A stretch of 25,511 nucleotides of DNA. Source: an uncultured Bacilli bacterium. Lineage in GTDB: Bacteria; Bacillota_I; Bacilli_A; RF39; UBA660. Position numbers and translations under genes: made by a program. Numbering within the stretch: position 1 is the first letter of the stretch; every line of letters begins with the position of its first letter. The DNA is taken from positions 16,447 through 41,957 of the forward strand of contig CAJUTW010000008.1 of assembly GCA_910589335.1 (NCBI GenBank), read 5' to 3'. The notes beneath the pieces were generated by a model. It did no database searches and was not told the DNA's origin. It worked only from the letters and a program-made list of their open reading frames with translations. Positions 1-8,007 of the stretch are shown one piece after another.

Positions 1-2433
1 GTAGAAGAAACTAAAAGAGGTATTTTTGAAGATAAAATTACTAAGAATATTTTTGCATCAGAGTATATTTATCATAATATAAAGAACAATAAAACTGTTG
101 GTGTTATTGTGGATAATGAAAATGAAGGATATATGGAAATAGCTGAAGCTATTGGAATTATTGTTGGGGTTACCCCTGTTACTAACCCTACTTCTACTAC
201 ATGTTTTAAATCTTTAATTGCTGCTAAAACTAGAAATGTCATTATATTTGGTTTCCATCCATCGGCACAAAATTGTAGTGTTGCTACTGCTAAAGTAATG
301 TTAGATGCTGCTATAAAGGCTGGAGCTCCTCATAATTGTATACTATGGATTGATGAACCTTCAGTTGAAGCTACACAATCTCTTATGAATCATCCTGATG
401 TTAATTTAATTTTAGCTACTGGTGGAAAAGGTATGGTAAAAAGTGCATACTCTTGTGGAAAACCTGCTTTAGGTGTTGGTCCTGGTAATGTTCCTTGTTA
501 TATACATAAATCTGCAAAGTTAGATACTAGTGTTAATGATTTAGTAATGTCAAAATCTTTTGATAATGGTATGATTTGTGCTAGTGAACAAGCTGTTATT
601 GTGGATTTAGAAATTTTTTCACAGTTTAAAAATTTAATGATTAAAGCAGGTTGTTATTTTGTAAATGAAAAAGAAAAAGAATTACTTTTTAATTATATGT
701 TTAATAAAGTTGATAATCATTATAAACTTAATTCTTCAGTGGTTGGTAAGTATCCTTATGATATTGCTAGTGCGGCAGGATTTGATATTCCATTTGATAT
801 AAAAGTTCTAGTTGTTAGAGAAAACGGAGTTGGTGAAAATTTTCCTTTTTCTAAAGAAAAGCTTAGTCCTGTTTTAGCATATTATGTTGTTAATAATTAT
901 GAAGAAGGAATTAATATTAGTGAGAAACTTATCGAGTTTGGTGGCTTAGGTCACTCTGCAGTAATTCATGCAGAAGATTCTAATGTAATTAATTATTTTT
1001 CTAATGTAGTTAAGGTTGGTAGAATTATAGTAAACTCTCCTTCTACGCATGGAGCTATAGGTGACATTTATAATACAAATGTTCCTTCTTTAACTTTAGG
1101 ATGTGGAACTTTTGGTGGTAACAGTACTACAGATAATGTTTCTAGTGTAAACTTAGTTAACTTAAAAAGAGTAGCTAAAAGACAAGTAAATATGCAATGG
1201 TTTAAGATACCTCCTAAAATTTATTTTGAGGCAGGTTCAATTCAATATCTTTCTAAAATGCAAGGAATTACTAAGGTATTTATAGTTACTGATTCTTCTA
1301 TGGTAAAACTTGGATATGTTGATAAAATTTTATATCAATTAGAAAAAAGAGATAATCACATTCATTATGAAATTTTTAGTGAAGTTTTACCAGATCCTTC
1401 TTTTGATACTATTGATAAAGGAGTTAAAGCAATGGGACAATTTGAACCTGATGTTATAATTGCATTAGGTGGTGGTAGTGCAATTGATGCTGCTAAAGGA
1501 ATGTGGTTATTTTATGAACATCCTGATGTTGATAAAGAAGGCTTAAAATTAAAATTTTTAGATATTCGTAAAAGAACATATAAATATCCTAAACTTGGAT
1601 TAAAGGCCAAATTTGTTGCTATTCCTACTACTTCTGGTACAGGAAGTGAGGTTACTTCTTTTGCAGTAATAACTGATAATGATAAGAATATAAAATATCC
1701 TTTTGCTGATTATGAATTAACTCCTGATGTTGCAATAATTGATCCGAATTTGGTTATGTCTTTACCAAAAATACTTACTGCTGATACTGGAATGGATGTT
1801 TTAACTCACGCAATAGAAGCATATGTTTCTAATATGGCTAGTGATTTTACTGATGGTCTTGCAGAAAAAGCTGGTGAATTAATTAATAATTATTTAATTA
1901 GAGCTTATGAAAATGGAGCTGATAAAGAAGCTCGTGAAAAAGTTCATAACGCTAGTTGTATAGCAGGTATGGCCTTTACTAATGCTTTTTTAGGAGTAAA
2001 TCATTCTTTAGCACACAAGATTGGAGGAGAATTTCATATCTCTCATGGAAGGTGTAATGCAATTCTTTTACCTTATGTTATAAGGTATAATGCTACAAAA
2101 CCTACTAAGTTTGTTTCTTTTCCTAAATATGAACATTTTATAGCTGATAAAAAATATGCTATGTTTGCTAAAAAGATTGGATTAGAATTTGATGGTGTTG
2201 AAGAAGGTATTAATTCTTTAATTAATCTAGTTAATTATTTATTAGAAAAACTAGAAATTCCAAATTCTTTTAAAGAATGCGGTATAGATGAAGAGCTTTA
2301 TATGAGTAAAGTTGATGAACTGGCAAGTAAGGCTTTTGAAGATCAATGCACAACAGCTAATCCTAGACTACCTTTAATTAACGAACTAAAGAAAATATTA
2401 ATTGATGCTTATTATGGTGTTAATAATAAATAA
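1..2433 (+). CDS. adhE: Bifunctional aldehyde-alcohol dehydrogenase AdhE (5' end outside window)
   Basis: This cytoplasmic enzyme reduces acetyl-CoA to acetaldehyde and then ethanol with two NADH, regenerating NAD in fermentation. The frame is open from base 1 and the first in-window ATG is internal, so the start lies outside; about 810 residues are seen against roughly 870 for the family. The N-terminal half is a CoA-acylating aldehyde dehydrogenase with GVGPGNVP and the catalytic cysteine in NGMICASEQ (codon 577-579). A linker follows, then an iron-dependent alcohol dehydrogenase with the NAD-binding GGGSAIDAAKG (near 1468) and the metal-binding Asp/His residues in DTGMDVLTHAIEAY and NHSLAHKIGGEFHISHGRCN. 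The reading frame is intact. It converges on the amidase remnant, from which an IS separates it. Family assignment is certain from the two-domain fusion. Confidence 0.96.
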   Translation, partial: VEETKRGIFEDKITKNIFASEYIYHNIKNNKTVGVIVDNENEGYMEIAEAIGIIVGVTPVTNPTSTTCFKSLIAAKTRNVIIFGFHPSAQNCSVATAKVMLDAAIKAGAPHNCILWIDEPSVEATQSLMNHPDVNLILATGGKGMVKSAYSCGKPALGVGPGNVPCYIHKSAKLDTSVNDLVMSKSFDNGMICASEQAVIVDLEIFSQFKNLMIKAGCYFVNEKEKELLFNYMFNKVDNHYKLNSSVVGKYPYDIASAAGFDIPFDIKVLVVRENGVGENFPFSKEKLSPVLAYYVVNNYEEGINISEKLIEFGGLGHSAVIHAEDSNVINYFSNVVKVGRIIVNSPSTHGAIGDIYNTNVPSLTLGCGTFGGNSTTDNVSSVNLVNLKRVAKRQVNMQWFKIPPKIYFEAGSIQYLSKMQGITKVFIVTDSSMVKLGYVDKILYQLEKRDNHIHYEIFSEVLPDPSFDTIDKGVKAMGQFEPDVIIALGGGSAIDAAKGMWLFYEHPDVDKEGLKLKFLDIRKRTYKYPKLGLKAKFVAIPTTSGTGSEVTSFAVITDNDKNIKYPFADYELTPDVAIIDPNLVMSLPKILTADTGMDVLTHAIEAYVSNMASDFTDGLAEKAGELINNYLIRAYENGADKEAREKVHNASCIAGMAFTNAFLGVNHSLAHKIGGEFHISHGRCNAILLPYVIRYNATKPTKFVSFPKYEHFIADKKYAMFAKKIGLEFDGVEEGINSLINLVNYLLEKLEIPNSFKECGIDEELYMSKVDELASKAFEDQCTTANPRLPLINELKKILIDAYYGVNNK

Positions 2434-2454
2434 TAATAAAAATACCTTATGATA

Positions 2455-2474
2455 TGAACCCCGTTTCTTGGACA
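2455..2474 (+). repeat. IS left terminal inverted repeat
   Basis: TGAACCCCGTTTCTTGGACA. It matches the inverted right end at both extremities (TGAACCCC and TTGGACA), with mismatches in the middle. Confidence 0.85.
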
Positions 2475-2492
2475 TAGAAACGAGGTTTTTAT

Positions 2493-3005
2493 ATGAGTAA
2501 ATTAAGTTATGAAGATAAAATAAATATTTATAATGAAAGAAAACAAGGAAACAGTGTAATTAATATTTCTAAGAGATATGATGTTAGAAAAGATGTAATA
2601 AAGTATTTGATTAGATTAATAGATAAGCATGGATATGATATTTTAAGAACAAGTAAAAATAGAATTTTTACTAAAGAAGAAAAGGAACGAATTATTAATA
2701 GAGTTTTAATAAATAATGAATCTGCCTGTTCTGTAGCTATAGATGAGGGATTATTAAGCCAAGGTATGCTTCAAAATTGGATTAAAAAATATAATGATAT
2801 GAGCTATAATATAGTTGAACGAAAACGTGGAAGGAGTCCAACTATAATGAGAAAATCAAATAAAGCCAAAAAAACTGAAACTATTGAAGAAGAAAACGAA
2901 AGACTTAAAAAAGAAAATTTATACTTAAAGGCGGAGCTAGAATACTCAAAAAAATTGAGAGCCGTTGTTCAAGCAAGGAAGAATCAACAAAAGAAGAAAA
3001 AGTAA
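2493..3005 (+). CDS. IS3-family transposase OrfA (helix-turn-helix protein)
   Basis: OrfA of an IS3-type element binds the terminal repeats and supplies the N-terminus of the OrfAB transposase. The 170-residue protein has two helix-turn-helix segments (about residues 5-50, NSVINISKRYDVRKDVIKYL, and about 60-105). A basic stretch follows, then a C-terminal coiled coil of the leucine-zipper kind (IEEENERLKKENLYLKAELE). It ends in a lysine-rich tail encoded by an A-rich run (AAGAAGAAAAAG) just before the stop, where IS3 elements typically slip -1 into orfB. Here orfB indeed continues in the -1 frame. This ORF is intact, but its partner is broken, so the element is probably immobile unless helped. 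Confidence 0.88.
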   Translation: MSKLSYEDKINIYNERKQGNSVINISKRYDVRKDVIKYLIRLIDKHGYDILRTSKNRIFTKEEKERIINRVLINNESACSVAIDEGLLSQGMLQNWIKKYNDMSYNIVERKRGRSPTIMRKSNKAKKTETIEEENERLKKENLYLKAELEYSKKLRAVVQARKNQQKKKK

Positions 3006-3848
3006 ATGTTGTAAATGAACTTCGGCTAATATATCCATTAATGATTCTTCTACAAATATCTGGTCTAGCTAAATCAGTATATTATTATACTTTATCTAAG
3101 AAAGATAAAGATGAGAAAAATAAAGAAATATTAGAAAAAATAAAAGAAATATTTATTAATAATAAAGGTATGGTTATCGTAGAATTACATTAGAACTTAG
3201 AAATCAAGGATATAATGTTAACCATAAGAAAGTTTATAGAATAATGCTTAAACTAGGTTTAAAGCCATTGAAAAGAAATAAAAGAAAATATTCATCATAT
3301 AAAGGAACTGTTGGTAAAATCGCAGATAATTTAATTGAACGAGATTTTAATGCAGACAAACCTAACAAAAAATGGTATACGGATGTAACTGAGTTTAATC
3401 TACGCGGAGAAAAGATATATTTATCACCAATATTAGATGGATTTAATGGAGAAATAATATCCTATAATACTTCTAAATCGCCTAATTTAGAGCAAATTAA
3501 TGACATGCTTAATAAAGCATTTGATAATAAAGATTTAGAAGGATTAATATTTCACTCAGATCAAGGATGGCAATATCAACATCAATCTTATCAACAAAGA
3601 TTAAAGAATAAAGGTATAAGACAAAGTATATGTCTAGAAAAGGAAATAGTATGGATAATGGCATGATGGAAAATTTTTTTGGACTATTGAAAACAGAAAT
3701 GTTTTATGAGCAAGAAGATAAATATAAAAATACAGATGAATTAATATTAGCGATAGATGACTATATTAATTACTATAATTATGATAGAATTAAAGTAAAA
3801 TTAAAAGGATTGTCTCCTGTGAATTACAGGTTACAATCCCCTAATTAG
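3002..3848 (+). pseudogene. IS3-family transposase OrfB, two frameshifts
   Basis: OrfB carries the DDE integrase-fold catalytic domain of the OrfAB transposase. Three frames are needed to read it. The first runs from about 3002 (VNELRLIYPLMILLQISGLAKS) to about 3168, where 1 or 4 bases are missing just before YGYRRITLELRNQGY. The second runs from about 3169 to about 3625, where two extra bases (AT doubled) shift the frame. The third runs to the stop at 3848. All three catalytic positions can be found: Asp in WYTDVTEF, Asp in FHSDQGWQYQ and Glu in MENFFGLLK. The loss is therefore due to indels and not to changes at the active site. Confidence 0.88.
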
Positions 3849-3863
3849 AAACTAACAATAAAC

Positions 3864-3883
3864 TGTCCAACTTTTGGGGTTCA
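3864..3883 (-). repeat. IS right terminal inverted repeat
   Basis: Read on the minus strand it is TGAACCCCAAAAGTTGGACA, the partner of the left repeat at 2455-2474. Confidence 0.85.
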
Positions 3884-3896
3884 GTTCAAAGTGAAT

Positions 3897-4895
<999 letters not shown>

Positions 4896-4922
4896 TTACC
4901 ATTAGTAATATATTCAAAATTT

Positions 4923-4967
4923 TTTACTCCTGTTCCACTGATTCTTATCTTGTGAAACAAGAGTAAA
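4923..4967 (-). terminator. Long hairpin after recombinase 1, probable terminator
   Basis: A 16-bp stem (4923-4938 with 4952-4967) differing at two positions, one of which would pair as G-U, with a 13-base loop. It starts 5 bases after the recombinase stop codon, on the minus strand, and is followed by an A/T run. It would also insulate the element from the amidase remnant. Confidence 0.6.
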
Positions 4968-4971
4968 TTTA

Positions 4972-6633
4972 TTATTTATTATTTTTACCTTTTATACCAT
5001 AAGGATTTCTTGCTAAATTTCTATTTTCATATTTAAAATTTATTTCTGATACTACATCATATTTATATTTAATAGTAATATTTCTATCTTTATCAATTAT
5101 TATTCTATCTATGAGAGTATCAATTAATTCTTTTTTAGGTTTATTTAAATCTAATATTTTTTTAATCTTTTTTGTATAATCTGGTAAAACACTACTTTTA
5201 TTTTTTATTTTATATTTTTTTACTTGTTCATTTTCTATACTCTCATTTATCTGTTTTAGTTTGCTTTCTGATTCACTCGCTAATACTTTATAAGTATCTG
5301 CAGAAATTACACCATCACATCTATCATTATATAAAGTAGTTAATCTATTAGTTATCTTGTCTTTTTCTATTTGTAATTCTTTAATAACTTTATCAATGTC
5401 AGTTGTTTCTTTATGAATATTTTTAACCACCTCATTATTTAATTCATTTATATCCAATTGTTTAATTAATTTAGATACTGATTTATTAATTTTTTCTAGT
5501 ATTTGTTCTTCTAAATAATTATATGGATAAAAATGTGAGTAGCATCTTCCTCTTACTGGATCTCTAGAATACCTATTACAATTAAGTGACCAATAATCTA
5601 GTTTTTTTCTATAAAGAACTGTTAGTCTATTTTGACATTCTTTACAAAATAATTTCCCTTCCAGTAATCGTTTTTCTCTATTAGTTTTCACTTCATAATT
5701 TCTAGTATTTCTTTTTCTTAAAGTATTAACATAATTAAAAGTATCTTTATCTACTAATGCTTCATGTGTATTTTCAACTATTATCCATAATTTTTCATCT
5801 AAAGTTATTTTCTTTTTAGATTTATAATTAACTTTTGTTTGAGTATGTTGAACTAAATCACCCGTATAAATTCTATTACATAGAATCTTTTTTACTGTGG
5901 AAATATTCCAATTATCTCTATCAATCAATCTTGATGAATAATTAGTCTTTTTATAGCCACTTGGAGTCGGGACTTTTTCTTTATTAAGTCTATTTGCTAT
6001 TTCAGTAGGTCCAATTCCATCTGCTCTCCATTTAAAAATATTTTTAACGATAGGTGCAGTCTCTGAATTAGGTATTAAATGTCCTTTGTCTTCTGGATCT
6101 CTCATATATCCAAAACATGGTAAACTTCCAACAAATTTTCCATTCTTTCTTTTTTCATTTAATACATTTCTAATCTTAACAGAATTTTGCTTACTGTAAT
6201 AATCATTACAAGCAATTATAAATGTAGATGAATCATTACTAGCTTGATTTTTAAAACTATCATAGGATTCAAGTATAGAAATAAACCTTATATTATTTTC
6301 TGGAAAAAATGTTTCAATATAATAACCAGTCATTACATGATCTCTACCTAATCTAGATAAATCTTTAACTATGACACAATTAATTTTTTTATTATTAATA
6401 TCTTCTAACATTTTTTGAAATCCTGGTCTTTCAAAATCAGTTCCAGAATAACCATCATCAACATATTCTTTAACTAAGTTAAAATTATTATTTTTTACAA
6501 AACTCCTTAATAATTCTTTTTGATTAATTACACTTTCACTATCAGATTCATATTTTTTATCTTTATCTTCTTGAGATAATCTTATGTAGATTCCAACATT
6601 GAAATCCACTCCAGTTAAGTAAGTATTATACAT
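4972..6633 (-). CDS. Large serine recombinase (integrase of element 1)
   Basis: It catalyses site-specific integration between attP and attB through a serine-linked DNA intermediate. The 553-residue protein has the resolvase-type N-terminal domain with catalytic Ser20 (GIYIRLSQED), the YVDDGYSGTDFERPGF and VKDLSRLGRD motifs, then a recombinase domain (FGYMRDPEDKG to about residue 255). A zinc ribbon follows with cysteines in LFCKECQNRL and further C residues in LNCNRYSRDPVRGRCYSHF, and then a coiled-coil region. Length and domain order are typical of large serine recombinases. The start at 6633 has a strong AGGAGG six to ten bases upstream. The 3' end lies 68 bp from attL, so this is almost certainly the enzyme that inserted element 1 into the amidase. 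Confidence 0.94.
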   Translation of the reverse strand: MYNTYLTGVDFNVGIYIRLSQEDKDKKYESDSESVINQKELLRSFVKNNNFNLVKEYVDDGYSGTDFERPGFQKMLEDINNKKINCVIVKDLSRLGRDHVMTGYYIETFFPENNIRFISILESYDSFKNQASNDSSTFIIACNDYYSKQNSVKIRNVLNEKRKNGKFVGSLPCFGYMRDPEDKGHLIPNSETAPIVKNIFKWRADGIGPTEIANRLNKEKVPTPSGYKKTNYSSRLIDRDNWNISTVKKILCNRIYTGDLVQHTQTKVNYKSKKKITLDEKLWIIVENTHEALVDKDTFNYVNTLRKRNTRNYEVKTNREKRLLEGKLFCKECQNRLTVLYRKKLDYWSLNCNRYSRDPVRGRCYSHFYPYNYLEEQILEKINKSVSKLIKQLDINELNNEVVKNIHKETTDIDKVIKELQIEKDKITNRLTTLYNDRCDGVISADTYKVLASESESKLKQINESIENEQVKKYKIKNKSSVLPDYTKKIKKILDLNKPKKELIDTLIDRIIIDKDRNITIKYKYDVVSEINFKYENRNLARNPYGIKGKNNK

Positions 6634-6654
6634 TTATCCTCCTTTTCTTCTTAC

Positions 6655-6667
6655 TTAATTGGGTATT
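6655..6667 (+). repeat. 13-bp motif shared in inverse with the right end of element 1
   Basis: TTAATTGGGTATT lies between the recombinase ribosome-binding site and the upstream tiny ORF. The same 13 bases occur on the opposite strand at 20974-20986, 28 bp inside attR. It may be a regulator or accessory-protein site. Confidence 0.45.
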
Positions 6668-6711
6668 AAGACTCATCCATGATAGCATCATCTTATTAGA
6701 TATGCAAATCA

Positions 6712-6813
6712 TTACTTAGATGATTCTCCTTTTTCTTCTTTTATTATCTCTTCAATTAGATATTTTAAAATAAGATCTTTAAATGTAGTGTTAGTCAAAT
6801 AGGCATCCTCCAT
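6712..6813 (-). CDS. Tiny ORF, 33 residues, upstream of recombinase 1
   Basis: MEDAYLTNTTFKDLILKY is followed by a helix-forming LIEEIIKEEKG and a charged tail. I do not recognise it. An AGGTGG sequence sits upstream at a plausible distance. It occupies the same place, just upstream of the serine recombinase, as the 47-residue ORF at 22972-23115 in element 2, and both are acidic and probably helical. That parallel is the main reason to believe it is real. It would be co-transcribed with the recombinase and could be a small cofactor or regulator, but nothing in the sequence shows this. Confidence 0.45.
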   Translation of the reverse strand: MEDAYLTNTTFKDLILKYLIEEIIKEEKGESSK

Positions 6814-6874
6814 TATTAAACCACCTACTTAAATTTATGTTTAAATTATTTATTATTGATTTTTTTATTTGCAT
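6791..6874 (-). CDS. Possible 27-residue leader ORF overlapping the tiny gene
   Basis: An ATG at 6872-6874 follows AGGGAG at 8 bases and opens a 27-codon frame (MQIKKSIINNLNINLSRWF, then NNGGCLFD). It overlaps the start of the 33-residue ORF in another frame, so its translation could couple to or interfere with that gene. The evidence is limited to the ribosome-binding site and the spacing. Confidence 0.25.
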   Translation of the reverse strand: MQIKKSIINNLNINLSRWFNNGGCLFD

Positions 6875-7038
6875 TTATCAGACTCCCTTCTAGTTATTAA
6901 CTAGTTATATATTTAAACTAGTTAATTATTTAAATTTATTTATTATATTTAATTTATAATATTAATATTTTTATATTCTATTTATTATATTATTATAGTT
7001 AAATACATCTTTTGAAAAAGAAAAATACATCCATTTAA
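6875..7038. promoter_or_regulatory. AT-rich spacer with CTAGTT palindromes
   Basis: No gene is seen. The spacer contains the palindrome CTAGTTATTAACTAG (6890-6904) and a further ACTAGTTA copy near 6918, in a very AT-rich context. These may be operator half-sites or a promoter region for the recombinase transcript. Confidence 0.35.
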
Positions 7039-7338
7039 TTATTCTTTATAATCTAGACTTATGGATGTATTTATTTCATTAACTATAAATATTTTTCTTA
7101 TGAATTTATGTTTAAATTCCATTTTAATATAATTATTATCAGATAGTTCTTTTAACAATCGAGTAATAGCCCTAGTACCTATATTTAACTTATCTGCTAA
7201 ATAACTATTATTAGCATAACAATATCCCTCTTGATAAGTTAATAATACTAATAAACCATATAATAATTTAGCACTAGAACTAACATTAGTATCTGTTAAT
7301 AATGCTATTGGTATTTTTATATAATTATCATAATTCAC
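7039..7338 (-). CDS. Winged-helix protein of the HTH_36 / RepA-N-like kind
   Basis: A 99-residue protein beginning IKIPIALLTDTNVSSSAKLLYGLL, with the motif YANNSYLADKLNIGTRAITRLLKELSDNNYIKMEF. That is the helix-turn-helix and wing of the HTH_36 group, found in replication initiators and in regulators of integrative elements. A GTG start at 7336-7338 is chosen because AGGAGGTGG lies just upstream. It follows the ribbon-helix-helix gene by 11 bases, so the two are one operon. A longer relative is encoded at 23175-23663 in element 2. It may be a regulator or a shortened replication initiator. I favour regulator because it is one domain only. Confidence 0.75.
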   Translation of the reverse strand: MNYDNYIKIPIALLTDTNVSSSAKLLYGLLVLLTYQEGYCYANNSYLADKLNIGTRAITRLLKELSDNNYIKMEFKHKFIRKIFIVNEINTSISLDYKE

Positions 7339-7349
7339 AAAACCACCTC

Positions 7350-7508
7350 CTAATCATTATCTTTGTAATTATGATTTTTTAACATTTCAATATAACCTAT
7401 TTCTAACAGTTCCTTCATCATTTTAGAAATAGATACGTTATAAAATTTAGCCATTAATTTTATTCTATCAAACAATTCAAATGGTAAATATAATTTAAAT
7501 ATTCTCAT
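7350..7508 (-). CDS. Small ribbon-helix-helix (Arc/CopG-like) DNA-binding protein
   Basis: A 52-residue protein, MRIFKLYLPFELFDRIKLMA followed by KFYNVSISKMMKELLEIGYIEML. The pattern is a short beta strand, then two helices, with the polar turn NVSIS typical of ribbon-helix-helix repressors that work as dimers. The ATG at 7506-7508 has GGAGG 7 bases upstream. Just before it lies the inverted repeat AATAGGA/TCCTATT, a natural operator for such a dimer, so autoregulation is likely. It is the first gene of the regulator operon that leads towards the recombinase. Confidence 0.7.
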   Translation of the reverse strand: MRIFKLYLPFELFDRIKLMAKFYNVSISKMMKELLEIGYIEMLKNHNYKDND

Positions 7509-7524
7509 TATATTCCTCCTTCCT

Positions 7525-7543
7525 AATAGGATGTTTTCCTATT
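7525..7543. promoter_or_regulatory. Palindromic operator candidate upstream of the ribbon-helix-helix gene
   Basis: AATAGGATGTTTTCCTATT has perfect 7-bp arms around 5 bases. The core ATAGGATG recurs near 7680 and 7766, and inverted near 7737, all within the leader of this operon. Confidence 0.5.
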
Positions 7544-7566
7544 AAATATTGTAATTTTTAAAAAAG

Positions 7567-7662
7567 CAGGATAAGAAGATAGCACCATAAACTAAAAAAG
7601 TCCTTATAATATAAGGAAATTCAATGGTGCTATTCTTATTTCGTACTTACGAAATTCATCCT
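7567..7662 (-). promoter_or_regulatory. Nested hairpins in the operon leader (candidate attenuator)
   Basis: A long stem pairs 7571-7588 with 7624-7639 (16 bp with a 2-base bulge), enclosing a second hairpin (7601-7607 with 7611-7617). A third hairpin lies at 7640-7653, and AGGAT/ATCCT could close the whole (7568-7572 with 7658-7662). On the minus strand the inner hairpin and the long stem are each followed by runs of six T, so both could act as intrinsic terminators before the ribbon-helix-helix gene. Confidence 0.55.
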
Positions 7663-7734
7663 ACTTTGTAGGTTAATATATAGGATGTCACTATATTCAA
7701 CCCTTTATTTATAATAGATATTAAAATATTATTA

Positions 7735-7788
7735 TCATCCTATTTTAACAAAATCAGTAATTTTTATAGGATGACTAGTCATAATCAT
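7735..7788 (-). CDS. 17-residue leader peptide ORF
   Basis: MIMTSHPIKITDFVKIG, preceded by AGGAGGTGATG, a near-perfect Shine-Dalgarno sequence ideally spaced from the second ATG. It lies between a promoter (7854-7881) and the nested hairpins at 7567-7662, the classical place of a leader peptide. I do not recognise the peptide. An alternative is a very small independent protein. Confidence 0.45.
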   Translation of the reverse strand: MIMTSHPIKITDFVKIG

Positions 7789-7806
7789 CACCTCCTCTAA
7801 AACATC

Positions 7807-7829
7807 AAAAAAAGAAGACCTAAGTCTTC
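7807..7829 (-). terminator. Intrinsic terminator / attenuator hairpin
   Basis: The stem GAAGAC/GTCTTC has a 4-base loop and is followed on the minus strand by seven T. It would end transcripts from hsdS1. Because it also lies just downstream of the promoter at 7854-7881, it could attenuate the regulator operon. Confidence 0.7.
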
Positions 7830-7853
7830 CCACAATTATTGCTATTTTACTAC

Positions 7854-7881
7854 ATTTTATCACTTGACTGTATTTAGTCAA
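7854..7881 (-). promoter_or_regulatory. Promoter of the regulator operon
   Basis: The minus strand reads TTGACT (7876-7881), 16 bases, then TAAAAT (7854-7859) with TG one base before it. It points at the 17-residue leader ORF and the ribbon-helix-helix gene. The first of the four 12-bp repeats touches its -35 box. Confidence 0.55.
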
Positions 7882-7984
7882 TAAACTAAATTGTATTTTT
7901 TTAGTAGTCGAATAGTAAACTAAATTGACTTTAAGCAGTAAACTAAATCGTATTCAAATCGTACGCGAATAGTACACTAAATTA
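7882..7984 (+). repeat. Four direct 12-bp repeats (iteron-like)
   Basis: TAAACTAAATTG at 7882 and 7916, TAAACTAAATCG at 7939, and TACACTAAATTA at 7973. The start-to-start spacings are 34, 23 and 34 bases. The flanks are also partly shared (AGT before, GTATT after). They lie between the end of hsdS1 and the -35 box of the regulator promoter, and suit either binding sites for a regulator or the iterons of a replication origin. Confidence 0.6.
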
Positions 7985-8007
7985 TATTTAAATAGTTAGC
8001 TATATTA

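Larger units (their letters stand above)
2455..3883 (+). mobile_element. IS3-family insertion sequence, decayed
   Basis: About 1.43 kb bounded by imperfect 20-bp inverted repeats, holding an orfA and a frameshifted orfB of the IS3 two-frame layout. The left end lies 21 bp after the adhE stop and the right end 13 bp beyond the amidase stop, so it sits between two convergent host genes. I see no matching target duplication: GATA on the left against GTTC on the right. The IS150-like subgroup is a guess from the orfA layout. Confidence 0.88.

Noticed and set aside
7882..7984. CRISPR array
   Set aside because: The repeats are only about 12 bp, unevenly spaced and diverged, with no cas genes nearby.
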